From positions 806,001 through 870,000 of the forward strand of contig NZ_CP025624.1 of the NCBI RefSeq assembly GCF_002874965.1: 64,000 nucleotides of DNA. The letters run 5' to 3'. Origin of the DNA: Pseudomonas sp. NC02. GTDB taxonomy: Bacteria > Pseudomonadota > Gammaproteobacteria > Pseudomonadales > Pseudomonadaceae. Position 1 is the stretch's first letter; each line of letters starts with the position of its first letter. This document shows positions 38,660 through 46,782 of the stretch, one piece after another. A program made the translations under genes and the position numbers. The notes under the pieces are model-generated. The model was not told where the DNA came from and made no database searches. It saw only the letters and a list, made by a program, of their open reading frames with translations.

Positions 38660-39312
38660 GCCAAAAAATCAGTCAGCAGCCGCTGGCAGCCCGCTTTGAA
38701 CACCTGTTGAATGTCATGAGCGGTCAGCGCTTTCTGGAAATGAAGGGGCTGAATAATGATCTGCCGTTCTACATCTGCGAATTCAAGGCGGCTGAAGCCT
38801 TTGAGATACAACGCATGCAGCGGCAACTGGTCAACACGCTGGCCGGTCTGCGTGTCGATTGTTTGCAGGGGCGTGGTGTAAAGGTATTGGAAGTCAGCTT
38901 GTACGACCTGACCATCGACTTGCTAAAGGCTCGTGAGGGCAGTGACGAAGGTGTCAGCTTGTGGGAGCAGATCCGGGCGGTTGAGCCCGATGTGGAAAAA
39001 GAAGTTCTGCTAGAGCTTTTGCAGGGTGTATTGGACATCAAGGAACACCTGGTCCCGGCTATTGGCGAACGTATTGCCCAGGAGGATTACGACGTGCTTT
39101 TCCTTTCCGGCATCGGTGAAGTATTCCCCTATATTCGCTCGCACAACGTACTCAACAATCTGCAAAGCACGGCCAAGGACAAACCCACGGTGATGTTCTT
39201 TCCCGGTGAGTATCGGCATTCGCTGGAGCAGGGCGCGTCTCTGGAATTGTTTGGCTTGCTGCACGATGACAAGTACTACCGTGCATTCAATATTTTCGAG
39301 TCTCAGGTGTAA
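38656..39312 (+). CDS. brxB: BREX protein BrxB
   Basis: This 218-residue protein fits BrxB (DUF1788): RFEHLLNVMSGQRFLEMKGLNNDLPFYIC early and DVLFLSGIGEVFPYIRSHNVLNNL late, then PTVMFFPGEYRHS. The ATGA overlap with the brxA stop shows translational coupling. BrxB is thought to belong to the core BREX complex with BrxC, PglX and PglZ. Confidence 0.92.
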   Translation: MSQKISQQPLAARFEHLLNVMSGQRFLEMKGLNNDLPFYICEFKAAEAFEIQRMQRQLVNTLAGLRVDCLQGRGVKVLEVSLYDLTIDLLKAREGSDEGVSLWEQIRAVEPDVEKEVLLELLQGVLDIKEHLVPAIGERIAQEDYDVLFLSGIGEVFPYIRSHNVLNNLQSTAKDKPTVMFFPGEYRHSLEQGASLELFGLLHDDKYYRAFNIFESQV

Positions 39313-39323
39313 GGAAGCAGTCG

Positions 39324-42300
39324 ATGAAGCTCCATGGAATTTTCGAGAACCCGGTCAGCCGTCCGATTGAGGGCGTGATCAAAGCCGATGACGAGACTAG
39401 CCTTTATAACGAGCTGAGTGAGTACGTCCTTACTGACGAGGTCGCCAAGCGGTTAGAACATTTTCTTGATGCCTATACCGACTACCACCACGCTAACGGC
39501 GTCTGGGTGTCTGGCTTCTTTGGTTCGGGTAAGTCGCATCTGCTGAAAATGCTCGCCCTATTGATAGAAAATCGCCAGGTCGACGGCAGTACAGCGCTGG
39601 ATATTTTTCTGCCCAAGATTAAGACTGACGATGAGCTGCTGCGCGCTCAGCTCAAGAAAGCTGTCGCCATTCCGTCGAAAAGTATTCTGTTCAACATCGA
39701 CCAGAAGGCCGACATCATCAGCAAGACTCAGGTCGACGCTTTGCTCTCGGTGTTCGTCAAAGTCTTCAATGAGATGTGCGGTTATTACGGCAAGCATGGC
39801 TACATTGCCCAGTTTGAGCGAGATCTGGACAGCCGCGAACTGTTGCTGCCGTTTAAGGCGGCCTACCAGAGCATTGCCAATAAGCCCTGGGAGCGTGGCC
39901 GCGAACAGGCGTTACTGGAGTCAGGCAACATCGCTAAGGCCTACGCCCAGATAACAGGTGAAGACCTCTCTTTGGCCAAGGGCATCCTCGATAAATACCG
40001 CGCCCAGCACAGTGTTTCTATTGAAGACTTCGGCAACCAGGTCAGGGAGTGGTTGGACAAACAGCCGTCCAACTTCCGCCTGAACTTCTTTGTAGATGAG
40101 GTTGGCCAATACGTTGCAGAAAACTCCAAACTCATGACCAATCTACAAACAGTGGCGGAAAGTCTGGCCACCAAGTGCGAGGGGCGAGCGTGGATCATAG
40201 TCACTGCACAGGAGGATATGGACTCCGTGATGGGCGATATGAGCAAGCAACAAAGCAACGACTTCACCAGAATTCAAGCTCGCTTTGCCAACCGCCTAAA
40301 ACTCACCAGCGCCGATGTCGCAGAGGTGATCCAGAAGCGTCTGCTAACCAAGAACGATACGGGTGCTGACCTGCTAAAAACCGTTTACGAGCAGCAGTTC
40401 AATAACTTCAAAACCCTGTTCGATTTTACCGATGGTGCGCAGCACTACACGAATTTCCGTGATATCGCGCACTTCACCTACTGTTACCCCTTCGTGCCTT
40501 ACCAGTTCCCGCTGTTCCAATCGGCTATTCGTGGCATCTCCATGCACAACGGTTTTGAGGGCAAGGCCAACTCGGTGGGTGAGCGCTCCATGCTTGGTGT
40601 ATTCCGCGAAGTCGCCATGGCTATCGACAACGAGCCAGTCGGGCAGCTGGCTACCTTCGATCGTATGTTCGAAGGTATTCGAGGCGCACTGAAAAGCGCC
40701 ATTCAAAGCGCCATCAATAACGCCGAGCGGCATCTGGGTGACCCTTACGCGGTGCGCGTGCTCAAGGCCCTGTTTCTGGTCAAGTACGTCAAGGAGTTCA
40801 AAGCCTCTCTGCGCAATCTCAATGTATTGATGCTGGAGCGTTTTGCTGAAGACGCTCCAGCTCAGCGCAAAAAGCTTGAGGGCGCGCTCGACCTGCTTGA
40901 GCAGCAGACCTACATTCAGCGTAATGGTGAGCTTTACGAGTACCTGACTGACGAAGAGAAGGATGTCGAGGAAGAGATCAAGAATACCGAGATCGAGTCC
41001 ACCGATGTCATCAAAGAGCTGGAGACGCTGCTGTTCGATGGGGTGATTAAACAGCGTAAAATTCGCTATGAAAACGGTCAGGACTTCGCCTACACGCGTA
41101 AGATGGACGATCGTTCGCTCAGTCGTGAGTCTGAGTTGGCCATTCACATAGTCACCCCGTTGAGCGACAACTTTGACAACCCCACCGTACAGCGCATGCA
41201 GAGCATGGGGCGCGACGAGTTGCGCGTGGTGCTGCCGGCCGATGCCCGCTTTATGCAGGATCTCACCCTGCACAAGCGCACTGAGAAGTACATCCGCCAC
41301 AACAGCAGCACCCAGCAGGAAGCGATCAAACGCATCATTGATGCTAAGGGGTTTCAAAATACTGAGCGGCTGGCCGATCTGCAGGATCGTGCCAAAGAAT
41401 TGCTTGGCAAAGCGCACTTGATCATCAATGCGGCCGACGTCGAGGCCACTAGCAACGACGGCCAGACACGCATCCTCAAGGGTGTCTACCAACTGATCGA
41501 AACCACCTACCCGAACTTACGTATGTTGCGCGATGTGCCGTTCAATGAGAACGACATCGGCAAATATCTGCGTCAGGCCCAAGATGGCTTGCTCGGCAAC
41601 GACGCAACCAGCCTGACTGAGCCGGAGCAGGAGCTGCTGGCTTATATCCAGAGCAACGCTCGAAGTGGTGTGCGCACCACGGTAAAAACGCTGCTGGAGC
41701 GCTTTGAGCGCAAGAACTACGGCTGGTACTACGCGGCTATTCTCTGCAACCTCGCATTGGTCTGTGCGCGTGGCAAGGTAGAAGTGCGGCAAGACAGCAA
41801 TCTGTTGGAAGGCGATAGCCTAGAACGCAGTTTGCGTAACACCAACGCCCATACAACCCTAGTGCTTGAGCCTCAAATCGAGTTCAGCGCCTCCCAAGTT
41901 CGTCATCTCAAAGAGTTCTGTGCAGACTTTTTCGACCGTCCAGCCAGCAGTAACGAAGCCCGTGCCCTGGCGCGTGAAACCATCGACGCAATCAAGGAGC
42001 TAGAGATCGAACTGGCCGATCTGCACGGGCAAAAAGCCCAGTACGGGTTTCTTGGGGTGTTGGATGGCGTGATGGCCACCCTTAAGGAAGTCGCAGGAAA
42101 AAACGTCAGCTGGTTCCTTACCGACCTATCCCGCGCCTCGGATGCCTTGCTCGACGCTAAAGAACAGATTATTGAACCTCTGCGTCGCTTTATGAGCAGC
42201 CCGCAAAAAGCCATCTACGATCAGGCTCGCCAACTGGTGCAGGCGCAAGAAGACAACTTCGCTTACGTATCCGCTAACGAAGTCGAGGCCATCAAGGCGC

Positions 42301-42890
42301 TGCTCGTAGACAGCAAACCTTGGCAAGGCAACCGCTTACAACTGGCTAAACCGCAGCTCGATAGCCTTGCGCAAGCCATTGCCCATCAAGTGGCCTGCGA
42401 GAAAGACTCAGCGGCACAGCGACTGACTGAACGGGAGCAGAGCCTGCAGGGTACCGACGAATACGCCAAACTCAGCACTGCACAGCAAGCGCCGCTGGTT
42501 CAGCCCTTTGTCGACGCTCGCCAGGCACTGCAAGGGCAAAAGCGCATAGCCATGATTCGCGATCAATTGCGACATTTTGAAGACGTTCTCTATCCGCACC
42601 TGTTGCTGCAACTTGAGCTGCTCGCTCGCCCCAAGCCTGTCGAACAACCCAAACCGCAGCCAGGCTCAGGTACATCCGTTGAGAGTCCCATTCCCGGAAG
42701 CCCCGGCGATGGTGCGCCTCCCCCAGCGCCGGTCGTGATCCCTGAGCAGCGCGTAGTGCCCGCGCGCACCATCAAAGTGGGTTACAGCAAGCCTTGGCTG
42801 ACCAGCGAAGCTGATCTGGATGATTACCTGCGACAGCAACGCGAAGCTTGGTTGAAAGAAATTTTGGCCGGCAACCGCGTACAGATCTGA
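39324..42890 (+). CDS. brxC: BREX ATPase BrxC
   Basis: This 1188-residue P-loop ATPase has its Walker A at residues 64-72 with Lys70 (SGFFGSGKSHLLKML). A BrxC start (MKLHGIFENPVSRPIEGVIKADD) precedes it, and long helical regions follow. A Pro-rich linker near residue 1115-1135 leads to the conserved C-terminal WLTSEADLDDYL segment. BrxC is essential in type I BREX. AAGGA precedes the ATG. It appears full length and intact. Confidence 0.95.
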   Translation: MKLHGIFENPVSRPIEGVIKADDETSLYNELSEYVLTDEVAKRLEHFLDAYTDYHHANGVWVSGFFGSGKSHLLKMLALLIENRQVDGSTALDIFLPKIKTDDELLRAQLKKAVAIPSKSILFNIDQKADIISKTQVDALLSVFVKVFNEMCGYYGKHGYIAQFERDLDSRELLLPFKAAYQSIANKPWERGREQALLESGNIAKAYAQITGEDLSLAKGILDKYRAQHSVSIEDFGNQVREWLDKQPSNFRLNFFVDEVGQYVAENSKLMTNLQTVAESLATKCEGRAWIIVTAQEDMDSVMGDMSKQQSNDFTRIQARFANRLKLTSADVAEVIQKRLLTKNDTGADLLKTVYEQQFNNFKTLFDFTDGAQHYTNFRDIAHFTYCYPFVPYQFPLFQSAIRGISMHNGFEGKANSVGERSMLGVFREVAMAIDNEPVGQLATFDRMFEGIRGALKSAIQSAINNAERHLGDPYAVRVLKALFLVKYVKEFKASLRNLNVLMLERFAEDAPAQRKKLEGALDLLEQQTYIQRNGELYEYLTDEEKDVEEEIKNTEIESTDVIKELETLLFDGVIKQRKIRYENGQDFAYTRKMDDRSLSRESELAIHIVTPLSDNFDNPTVQRMQSMGRDELRVVLPADARFMQDLTLHKRTEKYIRHNSSTQQEAIKRIIDAKGFQNTERLADLQDRAKELLGKAHLIINAADVEATSNDGQTRILKGVYQLIETTYPNLRMLRDVPFNENDIGKYLRQAQDGLLGNDATSLTEPEQELLAYIQSNARSGVRTTVKTLLERFERKNYGWYYAAILCNLALVCARGKVEVRQDSNLLEGDSLERSLRNTNAHTTLVLEPQIEFSASQVRHLKEFCADFFDRPASSNEARALARETIDAIKELEIELADLHGQKAQYGFLGVLDGVMATLKEVAGKNVSWFLTDLSRASDALLDAKEQIIEPLRRFMSSPQKAIYDQARQLVQAQEDNFAYVSANEVEAIKALLVDSKPWQGNRLQLAKPQLDSLAQAIAHQVACEKDSAAQRLTEREQSLQGTDEYAKLSTAQQAPLVQPFVDARQALQGQKRIAMIRDQLRHFEDVLYPHLLLQLELLARPKPVEQPKPQPGSGTSVESPIPGSPGDGAPPPAPVVIPEQRVVPARTIKVGYSKPWLTSEADLDDYLRQQREAWLKEILAGNRVQI

Positions 42891-42903
42891 CAAGGACCAG
42901 TGC

Positions 42904-42939
42904 CTTGAGCATTTGCATGACAGTATGCAAATGCTCAAG
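42904..42939. repeat. perfect 15-bp inverted repeat between brxC and pglX
   Basis: CTTGAGCATTTGCAT (42904-42918) is exactly complemented at 42925-42939 around a six-base GACAGT loop. It lies within the 66-base gap before the pglX start at 42957. It lacks a T-run, so it is more likely an operator or mRNA hairpin than a simple terminator. Confidence 0.75.
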
Positions 42940-42956
42940 AGCCGATAAAGAGAAGA

Positions 42957-44756
42957 ATGATGGAAACCAGCAAACTCAAGAAATTTGCCCAGCAGGCACG
43001 TCGCCTGCTCTTGGAGCAAGTGGGTGCCAAGCTCGCCCTGGTGTTAGATACCAGTAGCGCTGCCCGCCGTGAGAATCTGCAAGCCGTGGCTCAGCTGGAA
43101 AAGCAGATTGCCGCTAGCGGCCGCGAACAGCTGATCGATAAGGTCGCCTACACCTGGTTCAACCGCATCTGCGCCCTGCGCTTTATGGACGTCAACGGCT
43201 ACACCCGCATTCGCGTGGTTTCCCCTGCGGAAGAAGGCCAGTTTCAGCCAGAAATCCTCGCTGAAGCCAAAGCCGGTCATATCGATGAAGAGCGCGTGCC
43301 GAAGCAAATCCGCCAGCAGATTCAGGCTCTGCTCAGTGGCACCGCACCCAGCCGTGATCCGCAGCAGGAAGCCTATCGCCTGCTGGTGGTGGCCGAGTGC
43401 AACGCCTTCCACAGTGCAATGCCGTATCTGTTCGAGCGCATTGCTGACTACACCGAGTTGTTGATGCCCGATGACTTGCTTTCGGGAAACTCCGTTTTGG
43501 CCTACACCCGTGAAGCGATGACGCCTGATGCTTGTCAGGACGTAGAAGTCATCGGCTGGCTGTACCAGTTCTACATCTCGGAGAAAAAGGACGCGGTGTT
43601 TGAAGGGCTGAAGAAAAACCAGAAGATCAAAGCGAAAGATATTCCTGCCGCCACCCAGCTATTTACCCCGCACTTTATTGTGCGTTATCTGGTCGAGAAC
43701 TCCCTGGGCCGCCTGTGGTTGCTCAACCACCCCAGCTCATCATTGGCCGGGCAGATGGACTACTACATCAAACCTGATGCGCCAGAAACCGACTTCCTTA
43801 AGCTTGCTCGCCCCGAAGACATTAAAGTGTGCGATCCAGCCTGCGGTTCTGGTCACATGCTTACCTACGCCTTCGACTTGCTGTATGCCATCTACGAAGA
43901 AGTGGGTACCGACCCCAGCGAAATCTCGGAGAAGATCCTTACCCATAACCTCTATGGCATCGAGCTGGACGAACGAGCAGGGGAGCTGGCAGCTTTTGCG
44001 TTGACCATGAAAGCGCGCGCCAAGCAGCGGCGCTTTTTCAACAAGGCTATCAAGCCAAACATCTGCGTGCTGGAAAAGGTGGAGTTTAGCCACGGTGAGT
44101 TGGATGAATACATCACTGCTGTGGGGCGTGACCTGTTCACTCTCGACCTGCGCGAAACTCTCAAACAGTTTGAGGAGGCCGATAACTTTGGATCGCTGAT
44201 CCGCCCCAAGCTCACCAGCGTACAAAATGTATTGTCCGTGCTGGAGGCTAAGGACATGGCAGGCAACCTGTTCCTTAAAAGCACACACGAAAAAGTGTTG
44301 AGGGTGCTGCTGCAGGCAGACTATCTGAGCCAAAAATACCAAGTGGTTGTCGCCAATCCACCCTATATGGGCGGCAAGGGCATGAATGCGCGATTGGCTG
44401 CATGGGCCAAGGAAAGCTACCCCAGCAGCAAGTCCGATCTGTTTGCCATGTTTATCGAGCGTAATCTCGATCTGGCTGTGCCTGCAGGAGCGGTGGCCAT
44501 GATCACCATGCAAAGCTGGATGTTCCTGTCCTCATTCGAGTCGCTGCGCGCCCGTATCCTGAACCAGAACACCATTTTGTCCATGGCACATCTGGGCGCA
44601 CGGGCCTTCGACAGTATCGGTGGCGAAGTGGTCTCAACGACGGCTTTTGTGCTGGAGAACCAACACAAACCGGAATACAGGGGGGCCTATCTGCGCCTAG
44701 TGGATGGCACTTCCGAAGCCAAGAAGGCCGCAATGCTCAAGGAGGCCATTCAATGA
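42957..44756 (+). CDS. pglX: BREX DNA methyltransferase PglX, N-terminal half
   Basis: This 599-residue frame covers the PglX (BrxX) adenine methyltransferase core: the SAM-binding DPACGSG at 293-299, the catalytic NPPY at 467-470, then FMDVNGYTRI-type N-terminal helices before the core. An intact PglX is about 1200 residues, so this is only the first half. It ends LKEAIQ with a TGA at 44754-44756. The C-terminal half follows in the same frame after two more in-frame stops. Whether the halves work as a split enzyme is unknown. Confidence 0.88.
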   Translation: MMETSKLKKFAQQARRLLLEQVGAKLALVLDTSSAARRENLQAVAQLEKQIAASGREQLIDKVAYTWFNRICALRFMDVNGYTRIRVVSPAEEGQFQPEILAEAKAGHIDEERVPKQIRQQIQALLSGTAPSRDPQQEAYRLLVVAECNAFHSAMPYLFERIADYTELLMPDDLLSGNSVLAYTREAMTPDACQDVEVIGWLYQFYISEKKDAVFEGLKKNQKIKAKDIPAATQLFTPHFIVRYLVENSLGRLWLLNHPSSSLAGQMDYYIKPDAPETDFLKLARPEDIKVCDPACGSGHMLTYAFDLLYAIYEEVGTDPSEISEKILTHNLYGIELDERAGELAAFALTMKARAKQRRFFNKAIKPNICVLEKVEFSHGELDEYITAVGRDLFTLDLRETLKQFEEADNFGSLIRPKLTSVQNVLSVLEAKDMAGNLFLKSTHEKVLRVLLQADYLSQKYQVVVANPPYMGGKGMNARLAAWAKESYPSSKSDLFAMFIERNLDLAVPAGAVAMITMQSWMFLSSFESLRARILNQNTILSMAHLGARAFDSIGGEVVSTTAFVLENQHKPEYRGAYLRLVDGTSEAKKAAMLKEAIQ

Positions 44757-44884
44757 TGGCGACCAGCACGCTGAAAGTTAGAGATGACCACCGCCCTGTT
44801 TGTTTTGAAGCTGCAGTCGAGGCCAGTAAGTTCAAGCCCTGCGAAGGTGCGGACACAGTATTAGAGAGTGAAACCGATGAGTGA
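44753..44884 (+). CDS. 43-codon ORF bridging the two pglX halves
   Basis: This short frame starts ATGATG inside the upstream stop, with AAGGAGG seven bases before its ATG, and ends in the ATGAGTGA junction that contains the start of the second pglX half. It lies in a different frame from pglX. It is rich in Glu, Asp and Val and matches nothing I know. Its ribosome site and overlaps suggest it could be translated and couple the two halves, or it may be a by-product of an insertion. Confidence 0.45.
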   Translation: MMATSTLKVRDDHRPVCFEAAVEASKFKPCEGADTVLESETDE

Positions 44885-46601
44885 CGAGCGCGAGCAAGCG
44901 GCCGAAGCTGGGGTGGGTATGGAGCAGTATTTCTTTCGGGCTTCGGCGGCGGATTTTAAGAAGATTCAGGGGAGTCCGATTGCGTATTGGGCCTCTGAAG
45001 CACAGCTAAAGCTATTCGATAGCCCCAAAATTTCCGACTACGGAAGGGTAGGTGTGGGGCTTCAAACAGGAAATAATGACAAATATATTCGCTATTGGTT
45101 TGAGGTTGGCTTTCTAGGTGTGAATTTTCTAGGGGCTAAAGGAGATCGTTCTTCAACATGGTACCCATGCAATAAGGGTGGAGACTATCGGAAGTGGTAT
45201 GGCAATGGGTTAGAGGTCATAGTTTGGAAAAATAATGGGGCTGCAGTAAAAGCAAATACTCCGAGTGCGGTTATAAGAAATGAGTCATGCTATTTCAAAC
45301 CTTGCGTGACGTGGTCGCGAATAACGTCAGGATCCATTTCGTTTAGATATCTTGGTGAAGGTTTTATTCATAATGATGCAAGCTGCTTTGTGGTTGGGTT
45401 CGACGATGACGTTAACAGAAATCTGCTTGCATATCTGAATTCGCCACTTAGAAAGCTGGTGCTTGAAAGTATCAATCCAACGCTTAATCTTTTGCCAGGG
45501 CAAGTAAATGACACGCCTTACTTGAATTGTCAGAATGCAGGGGTAGGTGAGCTTGTTGATATTGGTAAAGCAGACTGGAACTCATACGAGACTTCATGGG
45601 ATTTTACCGGCCTGCAGATGCTTCACCCAGATAATCGCCAGCCCAAGATAATAGCCACCTATCAGCAACTCCGGATCCATTGGAGTGAAAGTACGCGGGA
45701 AATGCAGCGCCTCGAAGAAGCGAACAACTGCATCTTCATCGACGCCTATGACCTGCAGGACGAGTTGACACCCAAAGTACCACTGAAGGAAATCACCCTT
45801 ACCTGTAATCCGTATTACCGCTATGGCGGTGAAAAGACCGAGGCCGAGCTTGAATCGCTTCTGCAGGCGGACACCATGGCCGAGTTTCTCAGCTACGCCG
45901 TGGGCTGCATGTTTGGTCGCTACAGTCTGGATAAGCCGGGGCTGGTATTGGCTAATCAAGGCGACACGGTGGCTGAGTATCTGCGCCAGATCCCCGAGCC
46001 GAGTTTTATGCCGGATGAGGACAATGTCATCCCGCTGTTGGATGGTGAGTGGTTTGCCGACGATGTAACCGAGCGTTTCCGCACTTTCTTGCGCATGACC
46101 TTTAGTGAAGAGCATTACGAAGAAAATCTAGCCTTTATCGAGCAATCGCTTGGCAAGGATGTGCGCAAGTACTTTGTCAAGGACTTCTACATCGACCATG
46201 TGAAACGCTACAAGAAGCGGCCGATCTACTGGCTGTTCGCCAGCCCAAAGGGCACCTTCAGCGCACTGATCTACCTGCACCGCTACCGCCAAGATACTGT
46301 GAGTGTGGTGCTGCAATACCTGCGCGACTTCCGCAAAAAACTGGCTTCTCGCCTGGACTATCTGCAACAGGTAGGCATCAGCACCAGCGTCAGCCAAGGT
46401 GAAAAGACCCGTGCCCTGAAGGAAATCGAAACGCTTAAGAAGCAGCTGCTAGAGTTGGACGACTACGAGCGCGACACCCTCTATCCGCTGGCTACTGAGC
46501 AGGTGGCGCTGGACTTGGATGACGGCGTCAAAGTGAACTACCTCAAGCTCGGCCCAGCATTGAAGAAGATCGTCGGGCTAGATGCCAAGGGGGATGAATG
46601 A
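44877..46601 (+). CDS. pglX: PglX, C-terminal half with target-recognition region
   Basis: This 574-residue frame starts at ATG 44877. A GTG at 44868 is also possible. YFFRASAADFKKIQGSPIAYW is the usual mid-PglX segment, and the remainder covers the specificity region and the C-terminal conserved blocks (CNPYYRYGG; RPIYWLFASPKGTFSALIYLHRY). Bases about 45010-45560 are much more AT-rich than the flanks, as expected for an exchanged target-recognition domain. It is in the same frame as the first half, separated by three stop codons. Confidence 0.85.
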   Translation: MSDEREQAAEAGVGMEQYFFRASAADFKKIQGSPIAYWASEAQLKLFDSPKISDYGRVGVGLQTGNNDKYIRYWFEVGFLGVNFLGAKGDRSSTWYPCNKGGDYRKWYGNGLEVIVWKNNGAAVKANTPSAVIRNESCYFKPCVTWSRITSGSISFRYLGEGFIHNDASCFVVGFDDDVNRNLLAYLNSPLRKLVLESINPTLNLLPGQVNDTPYLNCQNAGVGELVDIGKADWNSYETSWDFTGLQMLHPDNRQPKIIATYQQLRIHWSESTREMQRLEEANNCIFIDAYDLQDELTPKVPLKEITLTCNPYYRYGGEKTEAELESLLQADTMAEFLSYAVGCMFGRYSLDKPGLVLANQGDTVAEYLRQIPEPSFMPDEDNVIPLLDGEWFADDVTERFRTFLRMTFSEEHYEENLAFIEQSLGKDVRKYFVKDFYIDHVKRYKKRPIYWLFASPKGTFSALIYLHRYRQDTVSVVLQYLRDFRKKLASRLDYLQQVGISTSVSQGEKTRALKEIETLKKQLLELDDYERDTLYPLATEQVALDLDDGVKVNYLKLGPALKKIVGLDAKGDE

Positions 46602-46623
46602 GGGCGAATAAGGAGCAGACACA

Positions 46624-46782
46624 ATGCTGATTCAGTCCATCCAGCTGAACAATTTTTTGAGCTTCGGCGCGTCATCTGCCGTCATTCCGCTGGGGCCGTT
46701 GAATGTCATCATCGGGCCTAATGGTTCACCTTGGGCCAGGCGATTTGTCGAAACGCTGCAGGCTCGGATGTGGAATGCATGA
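46624..46782 (+). pseudogene. truncated P-loop ATPase stub before pglZ
   Basis: A 52-residue frame with AAGGAG nine bases before its ATG. The first 35 residues (MLIQSIQLNNFLSFG... PLNVIIGPNGS) are the start of an AAA/ABC-like ATPase, and they end inside the Walker A (GPNGSGKS expected). The next 17 residues are unrelated. Its stop overlaps the pglZ ATG (ATGA). It looks like a deletion scar of an accessory gene that once lay between pglX and pglZ. Confidence 0.72.
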
